Part shown: in pieces, positions 33,701 to 43,618 of the stretch | How positions within the stretch are numbered: position 1 is the stretch's first letter | How the letters are laid out: the number at the start of each line of letters is the position of its first letter | Origin: Collybiopsis luxurians FD-317 M1 | Taxonomy: Eukaryota; Basidiomycota; Agaricomycetes; Agaricales; Omphalotaceae | Direction of reading: 5' to 3' | Length of the DNA stretch: 64,000 bases | NCBI GenBank assembly: GCA_000827265.1 | Contig: KN834758.1 | Span: 744,001 to 808,000, forward strand | Notes under the pieces: model-generated | What the model was told of the DNA's origin: nothing | What the model saw: the letters and a program-made list of their open reading frames with translations, nothing else | Databases searched by the model: none | Translations under genes and position numbers: made by a program

Positions 33701-34451
33701 CAGACCTTCTTGTCGTCGTTCGAACGAAGGTGTACGGCGGTGCTTCCGCGATTGAAGCTTTACAGGCAGCTCAACGACGATACCAAGATCCTCAACAGGA
33801 ATCGATGTAGGTAACTTCTGGTTCCTGAGGGCCAAGTTTTCTGACAGAGCACGTAGGACTACTGGCATTAAGAGGAAAAGAGGTTCTGAGCCCGGACCAG
33901 TACCCTCTTCTTCACGCCAACGATTAGAAGATCGAGAATGGACCTCTGCTGGACCATCGGGCTCTTCTGATAAGAGATATCTGCCTCCTCTTTCAACTCT
34001 TAGCCAGAACGCCGACGACGAACATTATTCTAACAGTATGCGCACGTCTAGCATTCGAACCTCTATGCCAAGCGATTCACCTCTAACCCCGAACGACATC
34101 TTACGAAGCCACGTCCTTTCCAATGTTCGTGGAGAATCAAGTGTTCCTGACCCGCACTTGACCACCAAACGGGATACGCAGTTCTTCGGAGGGTCGATCC
34201 AATCTCATTCGTCTGGATCACATACTAGTGAACCACCGCAGATATCGTTGGATATTAATGCTCTGTCTACAAGCGGAAGCCATGGTATCGACGAATATTC
34301 TGGATACGATTTTCTAAGAGGTGAACTGTCTGCGCTGCTTGGAACAGTCATGAGACCCTTCGAGCAACCCAGTCCCCAGACTTTCGAAGAGAGCGCCCAC
34401 CTGTTGCGGCAGGCGTTTCACAGTCAACCGGATGGACCCTTTGTAGCTTGA
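30791..34451 (+). CDS. Zn2Cys6 fungal transcription factor with fungal_trans domain
   Basis: Likely pathway-specific regulator. Start ATG at 30791 gives MSEQSEEKTDTSRKTQ. After two introns the binuclear cluster reads RACEVCRKRKVKCNGQ joined to EPCSYCISSGKLC: six cysteines spaced 2-6-5-2-6, the canonical pattern. A coiled-coil linker follows (DVRLAKVEETVQKLLPMAEA). The middle homology region is present (YFAKIHHTFPILHQQTFAER, SWINVGAAIRRAQDLGLH, YRRRVWWCVYGLDRVLS-type after splicing near 32640, IALGRPSGTHEDDFDVEMR). The C-terminal ~200 residues are Ser/Pro-rich and include LRGELSALLGTVMRPFEQ. About a dozen introns, some with approximate borders. It lies immediately downstream of the dehydrogenase and carries a CGG-N5-CCG site in its own promoter. 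Confidence 0.9.
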
Positions 34452-34777
34452 TTCATAGTTTGTACTTGGTGTGTATAATCTTGTGTAACCGGCACTGTAT
34501 ATTCGATTCTATTTCTATTGTATCGTAGATTTTATTTACCCATATAACTGCATAATGTTCTGGTGGTGGTGTTGTAGTTTTAGATGTAACATTGCCAAAA
34601 GGCAAGCAAATACTATCTAGGAAGGGCGGAGATAAGATAAGGTTAAGATAATGACCTGGTCTGTGCGCGAGCGGACTTTCAACGAATTAAGCAGAACACA
34701 GCACAATAGGTCGCGTCAGAATTTGTTCCTTCCTTTCCTTCCCTCATTTTTTCCCTCAAACCTAAATATACCCAATT
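34452..34777. other. Intergenic, no gene supported
   Basis: 326 bp between the regulator and the zf-PARP gene, T-rich near 34500-34560. Probable terminator of one and promoter of the other. Confidence 0.5.
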
Positions 34778-36161
34778 ATGCCAGGATATCGTCTGGAGTA
34801 CGCTTCGAGTAACCGGGCCAAATGCAAGGGTATGCTGTTCGTTATTTCTCAAACTTTCACATTTTTTTCTGACATCGCTGCTGCTTCGCTGTCTTGGACC
34901 TTGTCTAGGCCCTAAACCCTGCAATGGTAAGTTGGATATCGATTCTGTCCGAATTTTCTCCCTGATTTTTTTCCAAGGGAGCACTCTGCCCAAAGGAGGT
35001 CTTCGTTTTGGTTCCACTGTCGAATTTCAGGGAAAACAGAGCTTGTAAGCGCGTTTTTTCCTGCGCTATACACCTCGAACGAGCAGCTCATTGACTATGT
35101 TTCAGTGCGTGGAGGCATTGGGGCTGCGTCACGGCTAAGGTATTGGCCAATGTGAAAGCTCAACACCCTGAGGCCTCCGATATCGATGGATTTGAGGAAC
35201 TTCGTCCGGAAGACCAAGATAAAATTACGAAAGCTTGGGAAGAAGGACATGTCGCCGACGAGGATATTCCCGAGACCGCCAGGAAAGCAGAGGGTGAGGC
35301 TGACGAAGAAGAAGACGAAGAGAAACCCAAAAAGAAGGCTCGAGCGACCAAGAAGAAGGGGGATGATGATGGAGAGGAGAAACCCAAGAAGGCTCGGGCG
35401 ACGAAGGCCAAAGTATGATTTTTTTTTTCCCTACGCATCGCGTTATATGTTCAGTGTTTTGACTTTTTCGTTCTAGAAGGTAGCAGCGGAAGGCGACGGC
35501 GAAGAGGACGAACCTAAGAAAGCCGAGAAGAAACCTCGCGCCAAGGTATCTTCATGATAGCTTTTTTCCCAGCCAAGTCTTGAGCTAATTGTATCCTCAG
35601 AAGGAGAAGGCTGCTAATGATGAGGAAAAACCCAAAAAGAAGGCTGCGCCCAAGAAACGTGCAACCAAAAAGGTATGTGTTCGCCGGGCTCGTATCTTGC
35701 AAATCGAGCCTCATTATTCATTCTAGAAGGAGGATTCCGAATCTGGAGAGGACTTTTCCAAAGATCTAGCCGAAGCTGACGAGGCGATGAGTGTCGACGA
35801 GGATGACGAGGTTGAGCCAGCGCCAAAGAAGAAAGCTGTCAAGAAGGCCGCGAAACCTGTGTCGAAGAAGAAAGCAAACAAGGTTCGTTTTCTTGCTGCG
35901 CTTTGTATTCCTGTGCTCACCTTTACCCTAGGATGAAGATGATGATGAAGAGGCTGGCGAGGACGAAAATGACGACGACCAAGCTGGTAAGAAACGCAAG
36001 GTAAGTTGTCCCGTGTTTTACGCGTGATCGCGGTCTGATATCCAATATTTCTCTCGCAGAAACCAGCTTCAAAGAGCGCCGATAAACCCGTAAAGAAGCC
36101 CAAATCTTCTTCCAAGAAAGCTACTACATCCAAATTTGCAGATGAGGATGATGAGGAATAA
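34778..36161 (+). CDS. zf-PARP domain protein with Lys/Glu-rich tail
   Basis: The N-terminal PARP-type zinc finger reads LEYASSNRAKCKGPKPCNG, LPKGGLRFGSTVEFQGK and FAWRHWGCVTAK, assembled from four small exons. The Cys pair and the later His-x2-Cys are the zinc ligands. This finger senses DNA breaks or nicked DNA in PARP1 and ligase III; no catalytic PARP domain follows. The rest (~residues 90-330) is built of alternating KPKKKA-type basic and EEDEE-type acidic segments. These are cut by at least five introns at nearly the same place, right after a Lys codon. Stop TAA is at 36159-36161. A nuclear chromatin- or DNA-repair-associated role is inferred from the finger alone. Confidence 0.83.
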
Positions 36162-36434
36162 ATTGCTCTCTTTTATGTATAACGGAAATCGTATCTTCCT
36201 TTTGCTCTCCGCCCATGTCGTTGATCCTCTGCTTGTTATTGCTGTGACAGTTTGTAACCTACATATATGTATGCTGACTTTAATGATTGAATTCATTCGA
36301 CTTTGTCTCTACTTTTGTATCCTTTCCGTATACACACCATCTGGATGTAAGGACCTACGACAAGTGCTGCTAAAGCTATGACGTCTTTATTCTGTCGTTG
36401 CATGTTAAACGTCAAGTATCTACCACCATCGAAT

Positions 36435-37073
36435 ATGCTTTCTCGTGCACAGCTTCTTGCTTCTGCTACCTCTTTTTGCGATGCATTTGCTCAGAAGAAA
36501 AACTTGGAAACTATTCTTTCTCATTTTAGTGTTACCCACCAGGTCTCGGCGGTGGAACACGGCGAGAGGGTTTTGGGGCCATTTTTAGGCAGGGCTTTCC
36601 GAGGCCTAGACGGTGTTCGTTCGTACTTTGAAATCATCGCTGGTCTGCTTTCGTACGAGGGAATGGAATTTTCGGAGTTTGCTGTCGACGTGGAAACGAG
36701 GAGAGTAACCTGCAAGGGGAAAGCGGAATTCACTTGGAACAGCACAGGAGAGAGTTGGAATGAGACGTTTGCGTACATGCTAGATCTCGATGATGAAGGC
36801 AAGATAACGGACTATCAGGTTTGGGCGGATACCGGTGCAGCGTATCTTGCAAGTAAGGGAGAATTGGATAAGGTCAAAAAGGTGAGGGATCTCCTTTCAA
36901 AGATTTTAGATGACACAGGCCGACGCGCTAAGGCTGGATCGCCTAGGAGGAATGAATTTGGAAGATTGGAGCCATCAGGAGGTGTACAAAGTTCATCGGG
37001 AACTTTTCCCATTTCTGTGATCATCTTTCCTGGCAATGAGAAACCCGTCTTGCGACCTATGCAGTCTGCGTGA
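36435..37073 (+). CDS. SnoaL/NTF2-like fold protein, function unknown
   Basis: Single-exon gene of about 212 residues. The first ~140 residues fit a cone-shaped SnoaL-like fold (CDAFAQKKNLETILSHFS, RAFRGLDGVRSYFEIIAG, GKAEFTWNSTGESWNETF, YMLDLDDEGKITDYQVWADT). It is followed by a polar tail. I chose the ATG at 36435 (MLSRAQLLASATSF) because the domain starts there; an in-frame ATG at 36378 would add 19 residues of no clear character. Catalysis is unknown; relatives are cyclases, isomerases or binding proteins. It sits 254 bp upstream of an FAD monooxygenase on the same strand, a common pairing in oxidative pathways. Confidence 0.75.
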   Translation: MLSRAQLLASATSFCDAFAQKKNLETILSHFSVTHQVSAVEHGERVLGPFLGRAFRGLDGVRSYFEIIAGLLSYEGMEFSEFAVDVETRRVTCKGKAEFTWNSTGESWNETFAYMLDLDDEGKITDYQVWADTGAAYLASKGELDKVKKVRDLLSKILDDTGRRAKAGSPRRNEFGRLEPSGGVQSSSGTFPISVIIFPGNEKPVLRPMQSA

Positions 37074-37326
37074 GTCCTTCCAGGCAATTAGACATTTAGA
37101 CACCGAAATCGAACGGAGCGGAAAATATCCGAAGTCCGTCCCTGGGCGTCTAACTGCTTTTCCGCGTGCGAAGCACTCGCTTACCGCGGCCGCGGCCGAG
37201 CAGTGTAAATACACCCAGGGTTTGACGCGCCTCCTTACAACACTTAAGACACTTAAATATGAGCAACAGACCAGGTTCCCCTATCAGTTCGGTTCTCTTG
37301 AATTTCATCCCTCTCATCACTAACAA

Positions 37327-39079
37327 ATGACTTCCATGAATCCCAACTTCAAGCAGCTTCAAGTCGCCGTTGTCGGTGGGGGAATAGGCGGACTCGCCGC
37401 TGCAGTTGCTTTGCGTCGTGCTGGACATCTTGGTACGCTGGTGTAAAGCTTCATTTACAAGGATTAACATCTTTGGTTCTAGTGGAGATTTACGAACGAC
37501 GAGATTTTAACGTCGAGGTCGGGGCTTCGATCTCGTGCGCTGCAAATGGAACGCAATGGTTACGGGAATGGGAAGTTGATATTCCCGACATGAAACCTGT
37601 CGTACTTGTACGCATACTTTCGCCTGCCTTTCATATGTTTCTCGACCTGAAGCCCGTCTAGATGAAGTTAGTCATGCGCGAGTGGGAAACAGGCAAAATT
37701 CTCAATCAATACAACCTTGACAATTATGAAAAAGAGTGGGGTAATGTGTACAACATGTTACACAGGCAAGATATGCATGCTACCCTACTAAAAGCTGCGA
37801 TTTCTCCCGAAGGCAAGGGAACTCCTTGTACGGTGAAGATCGACCATATGTATGTGTTTCATCTTTTTGCTAGAACTATCTGCTCACAGTACTGGTCAGT
37901 TGTGAATCTGTCGATTCAGAAGCAGGCACTGTAACGTTTAGGAATGGTGTCACGGTCAAGATGGACCTTGTTATCGGTGCAGATGGCATTCGCGTATGTT
38001 TTGTTCTCCATTACTTGCTTGCTTCTCTAACATAGTATGGTATATTTGCTGCTGCCAGTCCGTTGTGAGGCGCGAAATCGGTGTTACACCAGATAGCAAG
38101 TCAGCGCCGCAAACCTGCTATCGAGTGAACGTGAAGAAGTCTGTCATCGACGAGCTAGGGCTTGTCAAGTACTCTTATGATCCAGCAATGTGAGTATTGA
38201 GGCCGTCCGATGTGTTACGGAAATTAATCCAGATCTGCAGCCAGTTTTGGGGCGGCACTCAAGGAAAGAATGGTCGTTCAAAATACTACAAGATTGTTAT
38301 GTCACCGTGTTCCGGAGGGGAGATCGTCTCGTTCTATTGTATGCTGGACTTTGCATTTTCTTGAGCTCCAATCTTTAATTAACTTTTTGGTGCACAGGTT
38401 TCATGCCTACGGAATTGACAAAGCACCATGAAGAAGGCTTTGTCTTTTCAGAAGTCCCAGTTTCAGATATTCTTGCCGGCAAGTACGATGAACTGGACCC
38501 GGATTGCGTGAACCTGTTGAAACATTCGGTCGACCGTATGCCGTGGCGTCTATACGTTCATCAGCCTTACGATGTAATTCTCATTATTCGTTTTCCAAAT
38601 GCTTCTTGCCTAACCAGTTTTTCTTAGCGTTGGTACAAGGGCAAAGCCTGTGTGCTCGGTGATGCTGCGCACCCCATGATGCCTCATCAGTCGCAGGGCG
38701 CATGCCAGGCTCTCGAAGACGCTGCTGCACTCGGGATCGTATTTTCGGACAAATACGACTTTACCAAAGACGTTACAGCTGGGTTGGCGATGTATCAGAC
38801 TATCCGAAAGCCCAGAGCAACGAGAGTGCAAACTGCATCAGCAAGGGCGACGGAGAATCTGAACGAGAGAATTGGTTTCACAAGTCTGACACCACACGAT
38901 GCGTCCCTCGCCGCTGCGGAGGGGAAGCTAACGAGTGAGTTGTTCGTGATCTTTCAATTCAAAGAAACTGATCCTCATTCTTTACAGTCAATGAGATGAA
39001 CAGCTACAAAATGCACGATCATGTCGCTTCAGAAGTTGCGAAGTTGGAAGCAAATAGGCCCATGATTGCAGTGTTGTGA
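37327..39079 (+). CDS. FAD-dependent monooxygenase (salicylate hydroxylase-like)
   Basis: Group A flavoprotein aromatic hydroxylase that uses NAD(P)H and O2. The ADP-binding motif is VAVVGGGIGGLAAAVALRRA at residues ~11-30, ending in Glu of VEIYERR. The central DG motif is MDLVIGADGIRS, across the intron near 37994-38058. The flavin-ribityl motif is CVLGDAAHPMMPHQSQGACQ, followed by ALEDAAALGI. Eight or so introns. The C-terminal exon reads NEMNSYKMHDHVASEVAKLE and stops at TGA 39077-39079. Full family length (~440 residues), no break seen. It is convergent with an alpha/beta hydrolase, with 160 bp between the stops. The substrate is unknown. Confidence 0.88.
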
Positions 39080-39239
39080 ATGTTAGGTGTGCTTGAATGC
39101 CGACATTCGCTTCTCCGGGCAATGTATATATATTTATGCTAATTCTACGAATATATTTTCCTTGAGATGGTCTTTTCCTGCTCATGTAGCGATAAATTAC
39201 TTTTCGCAATAATATTTCCGACGAAAATGAGGGTTTGCG

Positions 39240-40428
39240 TTAAGCGCCATCTACCACTTTTTCGATCCATGGTCCTACTACCTTCTCTAAAATCTCAAGC
39301 CTGTTCTTTTCCATAAACATCATATGCCCATTTCCTCGTATGCCAACATCTTCCAACTTTACGTGCTCAACGGGCACACCTGCCTGCTGCATAAATCTCG
39401 CGGTGACATGATCATATGTATTATGGTAGCTTGCTTCACCAGTGACGAAGAGTTCAGGAATTTTCTCCAAATTGATTAATTTGCGCACAGGAGGTGCCTG
39501 CTGTACATGAATGAAATATGGCGAGTTTTCGATGATTTCAAGAGAGAGTTCGGTTGGGGAGGATATTGGAGGTGAGTATGTGATAGGGATTTCGGTGATC
39601 CCGTACGGACGTGCAGGTGTGAATTTACGTCCTGAACCATCGCCAGTAGAGGGAGAAGTTACCGCAGCCTCATAGAAGGGAGGTCCAGAAGGATCAAGAT
39701 TGACAATCGCTTTGACTAGAGAAGGTCGAGAATCGGCGATGAGCCAGCCAAATTGGGTACCCTGAGAGTGACTCATCAGGATAACTGGTCGCTAGATCGG
39801 TTGAGAAGGATAAGAGAGATCGCGATATGTATTCACGGGACACTTACACCAATCAAGTCTAACAGCTTAACGCCTGTGTTTCTGGTCTTCTCACTCAACT
39901 CGACAGCATTACGAAGACTGGGCATTACTGAGGCATAGAAGGAGTCGAAGAATGGATCTTCGCCAGCGATACCGTTTCCGGGCCACTGCGTGTGGAGTTT
40001 AGCGCTAGGCCAGAGGTTGTACTTGGCTGAGGCAGTAAAGCGCTGCTGCATGTAGAGCTCGTCCGGCATATACAAGGGTCCATCGATGGAGTTCTGATGA
40101 CGAGAGCGGCCTCTAGAAGGCTGATCTGTGAGATAGATCTGCACTATTGTGAGCCACAGATCGTTGGAGAAGACGGACGGACCTCGAATCCCTTTTCCAA
40201 GAACCAATCTACCCAGCCCATACCTCCATCAGCAGGACCTAGCCATTGCATACCGGTCATCCCAAAGCCATGAATCATGACCAGCGGGAATGGCTGCTTT
40301 ACCGAAGCCGGAATGAGATGCTCGACGTAGATATGGCCGTGAGGGATTGACGAATCTGAAGAAGTAGAGGACGCGACATAGAAGCAGTCACGATAATGAA
40401 GTGTTCGTTTCTGGGAAGGAGATTCCAT
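39240..40428 (-). CDS. Alpha/beta hydrolase
   Basis: Esterase- or lipase-like fold of about 360 residues. The oxyanion loop is LVMIHGFGMTGMQW, the nucleophile elbow is MSHSQGTQFG (Ser in S-H-S-Q-G), and the catalytic His is probably in GIRGNGHMMFMEKN near the end. Two introns at ~40135-40185 and ~39790-39848. There is no signal peptide, so it is probably intracellular. Start ATG at 40428 gives MESPSQKRTLHYRD. Similar fungal proteins occur next to monooxygenases in secondary or catabolic clusters; here it is convergent with one. The specific reaction is unknown. Confidence 0.85.
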
Positions 40429-41855
40429 TGCACGAGTAAACGATACTCAGACTGCAACGTTTTCACGCTTCCGTCACCGTTTGCATTGAAAGTATTAATA
40501 ATTTCCAGAGTAGATACCGAAAATGTCGGCAAAGATAAACTCTAAAACTTGATAGATACTAGTACTGTTAGTCAATCAACATAGTATCACAAGCTTTATA
40601 AAGGGCATGTACCATAGGACGCTGTTCCAGAAGTTAGGTTTGCCTTGGCCGACGCATTATATCTCTGCAGATTACTAGAGATTACTCCAAGAATCAGCGG
40701 CTTTTGGCACTATCGAGATGAAATCCAGGTGAATTCTCATTCAACACGTGAAAACCAACCGTATACTTAGAGTGAACCCGTGCTCACAGTGGAGAAGTGC
40801 ACTCAAATGAAAATACCTACCATAGAAATAGCAGCTCTCGATGCTGTGTCGTCCTTAGAAATAAACCCCTCCGAGTGCCAAAGGTTTTCTCAAGGCCCTA
40901 GCCAAACAAATTCCGTTCTCCTGTCGCACCCTGGCTCGGAATCCAGAACAGCGAACGCTGGACGGGAGTCAAGGGGATATTATTTATGTAGCATCCCCTC
41001 GGCGTATCGCTCATAAGTCCGGCCCCAAAGTCTGACTAAAGTATAGCGTACTTCATACCGGACATATATTCCGAGTCTATGCATCAACGTCAATTGTTCA
41101 TATCTGCTCTTTGCGCTTTCAAGTTGAGCTATCAGCGAGAAACAATCGCTACCGGACCCAAGGAATGGCTGTATAGTCCCGATGCATCCGGGTCATTGAG
41201 CACATCTATAATCTCAGGGAGTAAGTACATAAATTGAAAGTATTCCTAGTAGACACCCTGGAATATTTGGAAGTGCTTTGTCTTTAGAGCATTTTCCAGC
41301 CTATATGCAGCCCGAACATCGAGTAAGTAATCTACTTGGCAGAGTTGAAAGCGGGAAATGCACATAGCATAGACTTATCAGTGGAAGTTTCTGGTTTCCG
41401 TGCAATAAATAGCACCTACTTACAATCGCGCTCTTACAATCACGTACTTTCAATCACACTCCGCGGGACTGGAAACACCCTTAGGCTATACAGTATGTGA
41501 ACGTATGCACCATTCGTCACTCTCACTGATATGATATATGCCACCCAGATCATCGTCTATCAGGATTCTCCCTTAAGTCCCACTCCGTCGCGAAGAAAAT
41601 TTCCCATTTTGGTGCAGTTAATTTTAGCTCGGTCTCTTCTTTACTTACCTAGAATATACCCCAACCCGAATACCGATAACGCAATAATAGCTTTAGCAAC
41701 CACAACGTTTAGATCAACGTAACCCGGGGAGCATCGATGAATGTTGTCTTTGTATTAAACCTAACCGGCCCAACCATTAAATCCTGGCTTTGAATGTGAA
41801 AGCCCATAAAAAGGATCTGCGATCTTGACATTAGAAATCACTTCTTGCAAGCCCT
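40429..41855. other. Divergent intergenic region, no gene supported
   Basis: 1.4 kb between the hydrolase and DUF6534 starts. No open frame of note. It contains a short tandem repeat at 41419-41460. Confidence 0.5.
41419..41460. repeat. 14-bp tandem repeat, three units
   Basis: Three adjacent 14-base units share the core CTTACAATC or CTTTCAATC followed by a variable half (41419-41432, 41433-41446, 41447-41460). They lie about 400 bp upstream of the DUF6534 ATG. Confidence 0.6.
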
Positions 41856-43318
41856 ATGTCCTCCTTCAATATACCTCCAAATGTTGGCCATCGGTACGTA
41901 CTATGTCTCTCCGCAGCGGTGCTGATATACTTACTTGCTATTGAAAGCACGGCGCCTGAGGTACGTCCAATGTCCATGTTCGTCACGGTTCAAGGCTCGT
42001 ATATTTTGCTTATTTCATCTGCAGCTATACGGAATGCTCTTCAATTTCGGACTTATGGGATCCTTAATTGTGCAAGTTTACCAGTATTACACTTCCTTTC
42101 CTGGAGATCCCCGAACTACCAAGGGCGTTGTGTACAGCATTTTTCTCCTAGAGCTCATACAGACAGGCATTATGAGCTACTTCGCGTATGTGGATAATTG
42201 ATTTTCAGTGCCTTCCTACTTATCCATGTCTCTAGTTACACTATCTTCGGGTCAGGATACGGTAACCTCGTGATCTTCGATAAGAGTGCCCTAGAATGGT
42301 TCCCTGTTTGTATTCTTGGATCCCTCATAGCTGGCACGGTGCAAATATTCTATGCGCATCGAGTGTATACCTTCTCCAGATCGAAAATTATTGGTGGAAT
42401 CATCGTTCTTGTAAGTTCATGATCAATTTCAATCTGGAATTTTCAAGTCATCGCATAACCACCCTGATGTATCGAAGCTCGCTTTGCTTCAAATCGGTTC
42501 TGGAATTGGCCAGGGAGTTATAAGCAAGCTCGTCACTGATAGGTCTAACCTTGCGACTAAGCCCATATGTGTTACGGTCCGTTTTCAAATATAAGCTCAG
42601 CATAATCAACGACCTTACTTCACTTACTAGATCTGGCTTCTTAGCAGTGCGATTTGTGATTTAACGATTGCGAGCTGTATGACATTCTATGTGAGTACCC
42701 AGACTCGCTATCACTCCAGTGGTTCTGATTGAATCCCATGCGGTAGTTAAAACGTCGACGTTTCCTTTCTGTCCATACAAACAAAGTTGTAACCAAGCTA
42801 GTCCGTTATACAATCGAAACTGGTGCCATCACAGGTTTATGTCACTTATTTTCACAAGTTCGATGCAATCAGCTTATCACGCAAAAACATAACAGCTCTA
42901 GCTGCCATCATTCAAGTCGTAGTGTTTCTGGCCTTCCCGGCAGACAATTTTTTCGAAACACCGAGCTGGACGCTAGGCAAACTTTATTCAAACAATCTCC
43001 TAGTACGTTTCCGCCAATTTTTATCAACAAAGATCCTGTCTCAAACTTCACTTATTTAAGGTCCTTCTCAATGCACGAGCTCAGATTGTAGGCGGAAGAA
43101 ATCCAAATACTGCTTCTTCCAATGGGGGAGTGTACATTAATGAGATTCAGCTTGACTCCAGGGGTGGAGTAACCGCATCCCCTTTGCATCAAAGCTTAAC
43201 ACAGTCAGCACCGACGCGCAACCTTACCGCAGAATTTAGCGTTGACAGTGGGAAGCAAAAAATGAAGTTTGGCAGTTCGAAGGGGAATTTGAACGAGAAT
43301 TCTGTTGAGGATGTCTAA
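41856..43318 (+). CDS. DUF6534-type seven-helix membrane protein
   Basis: Basidiomycete-expanded membrane family without known function. Hydrophobic segments in order: YVLCLSAAVLIYLLAIES, MLFNFGLMGSLIVQVYQYY, SIFLLELIQTGIMSYFAYVD, FPVCILGSLIAGTVQIFYAH followed by RVYTFSR, ICDLTIASCMTFYLKRRR, and ITALAAIIQVVVFLAFP. The family-typical LYSNNLLVLLNARAQ follows, across the intron near 43002-43060. A ~75-residue Ser/Asn-rich cytosolic tail ends at the TAA-type stop at 43316-43318. At least seven introns. The arrangement recalls a receptor-like seven-helix protein, but no ligand or coupling is known. Confidence 0.83.
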
Positions 43319-43618
43319 CTCTGTCAGTGCTGCGGCCTTCCATATGTACTATCTACTTGAATAAGAATTTTGGTTCTATACTGGCAATCGATATGTTGAA
43401 GTCAGAAGTGTGCCTTTCGGGTAACGCCTACCGTGGCGCAATTTTTGCCTCGCGTGACGTCATAGCATGATCATGACGCCCACTTCGCGCAACCCGTGTC
43501 ACGTCGCATTTTAATTTTACACTCATGATATTGCATAGACGCGACGATATTCGAGTCAAAATTCCACATAGACATAGTACATATTTATTTAATTGATTAT
43601 TGAAGCCCCTTTGCGCGC
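43319..43618. other. Convergent intergenic region with palindromes
   Basis: 300 bp between the DUF6534 stop and the reductase end. It holds TGACGTCA at 43455-43462 (perfect CRE-type palindrome) and, four bases further, CATGATCATG at 43466-43475. Confidence 0.5.

Noticed and set aside
41419..41460. CRISPR-like repeat
   Set aside because: Three 14-bp direct units with no spacers in a eukaryotic promoter; a simple tandem repeat.
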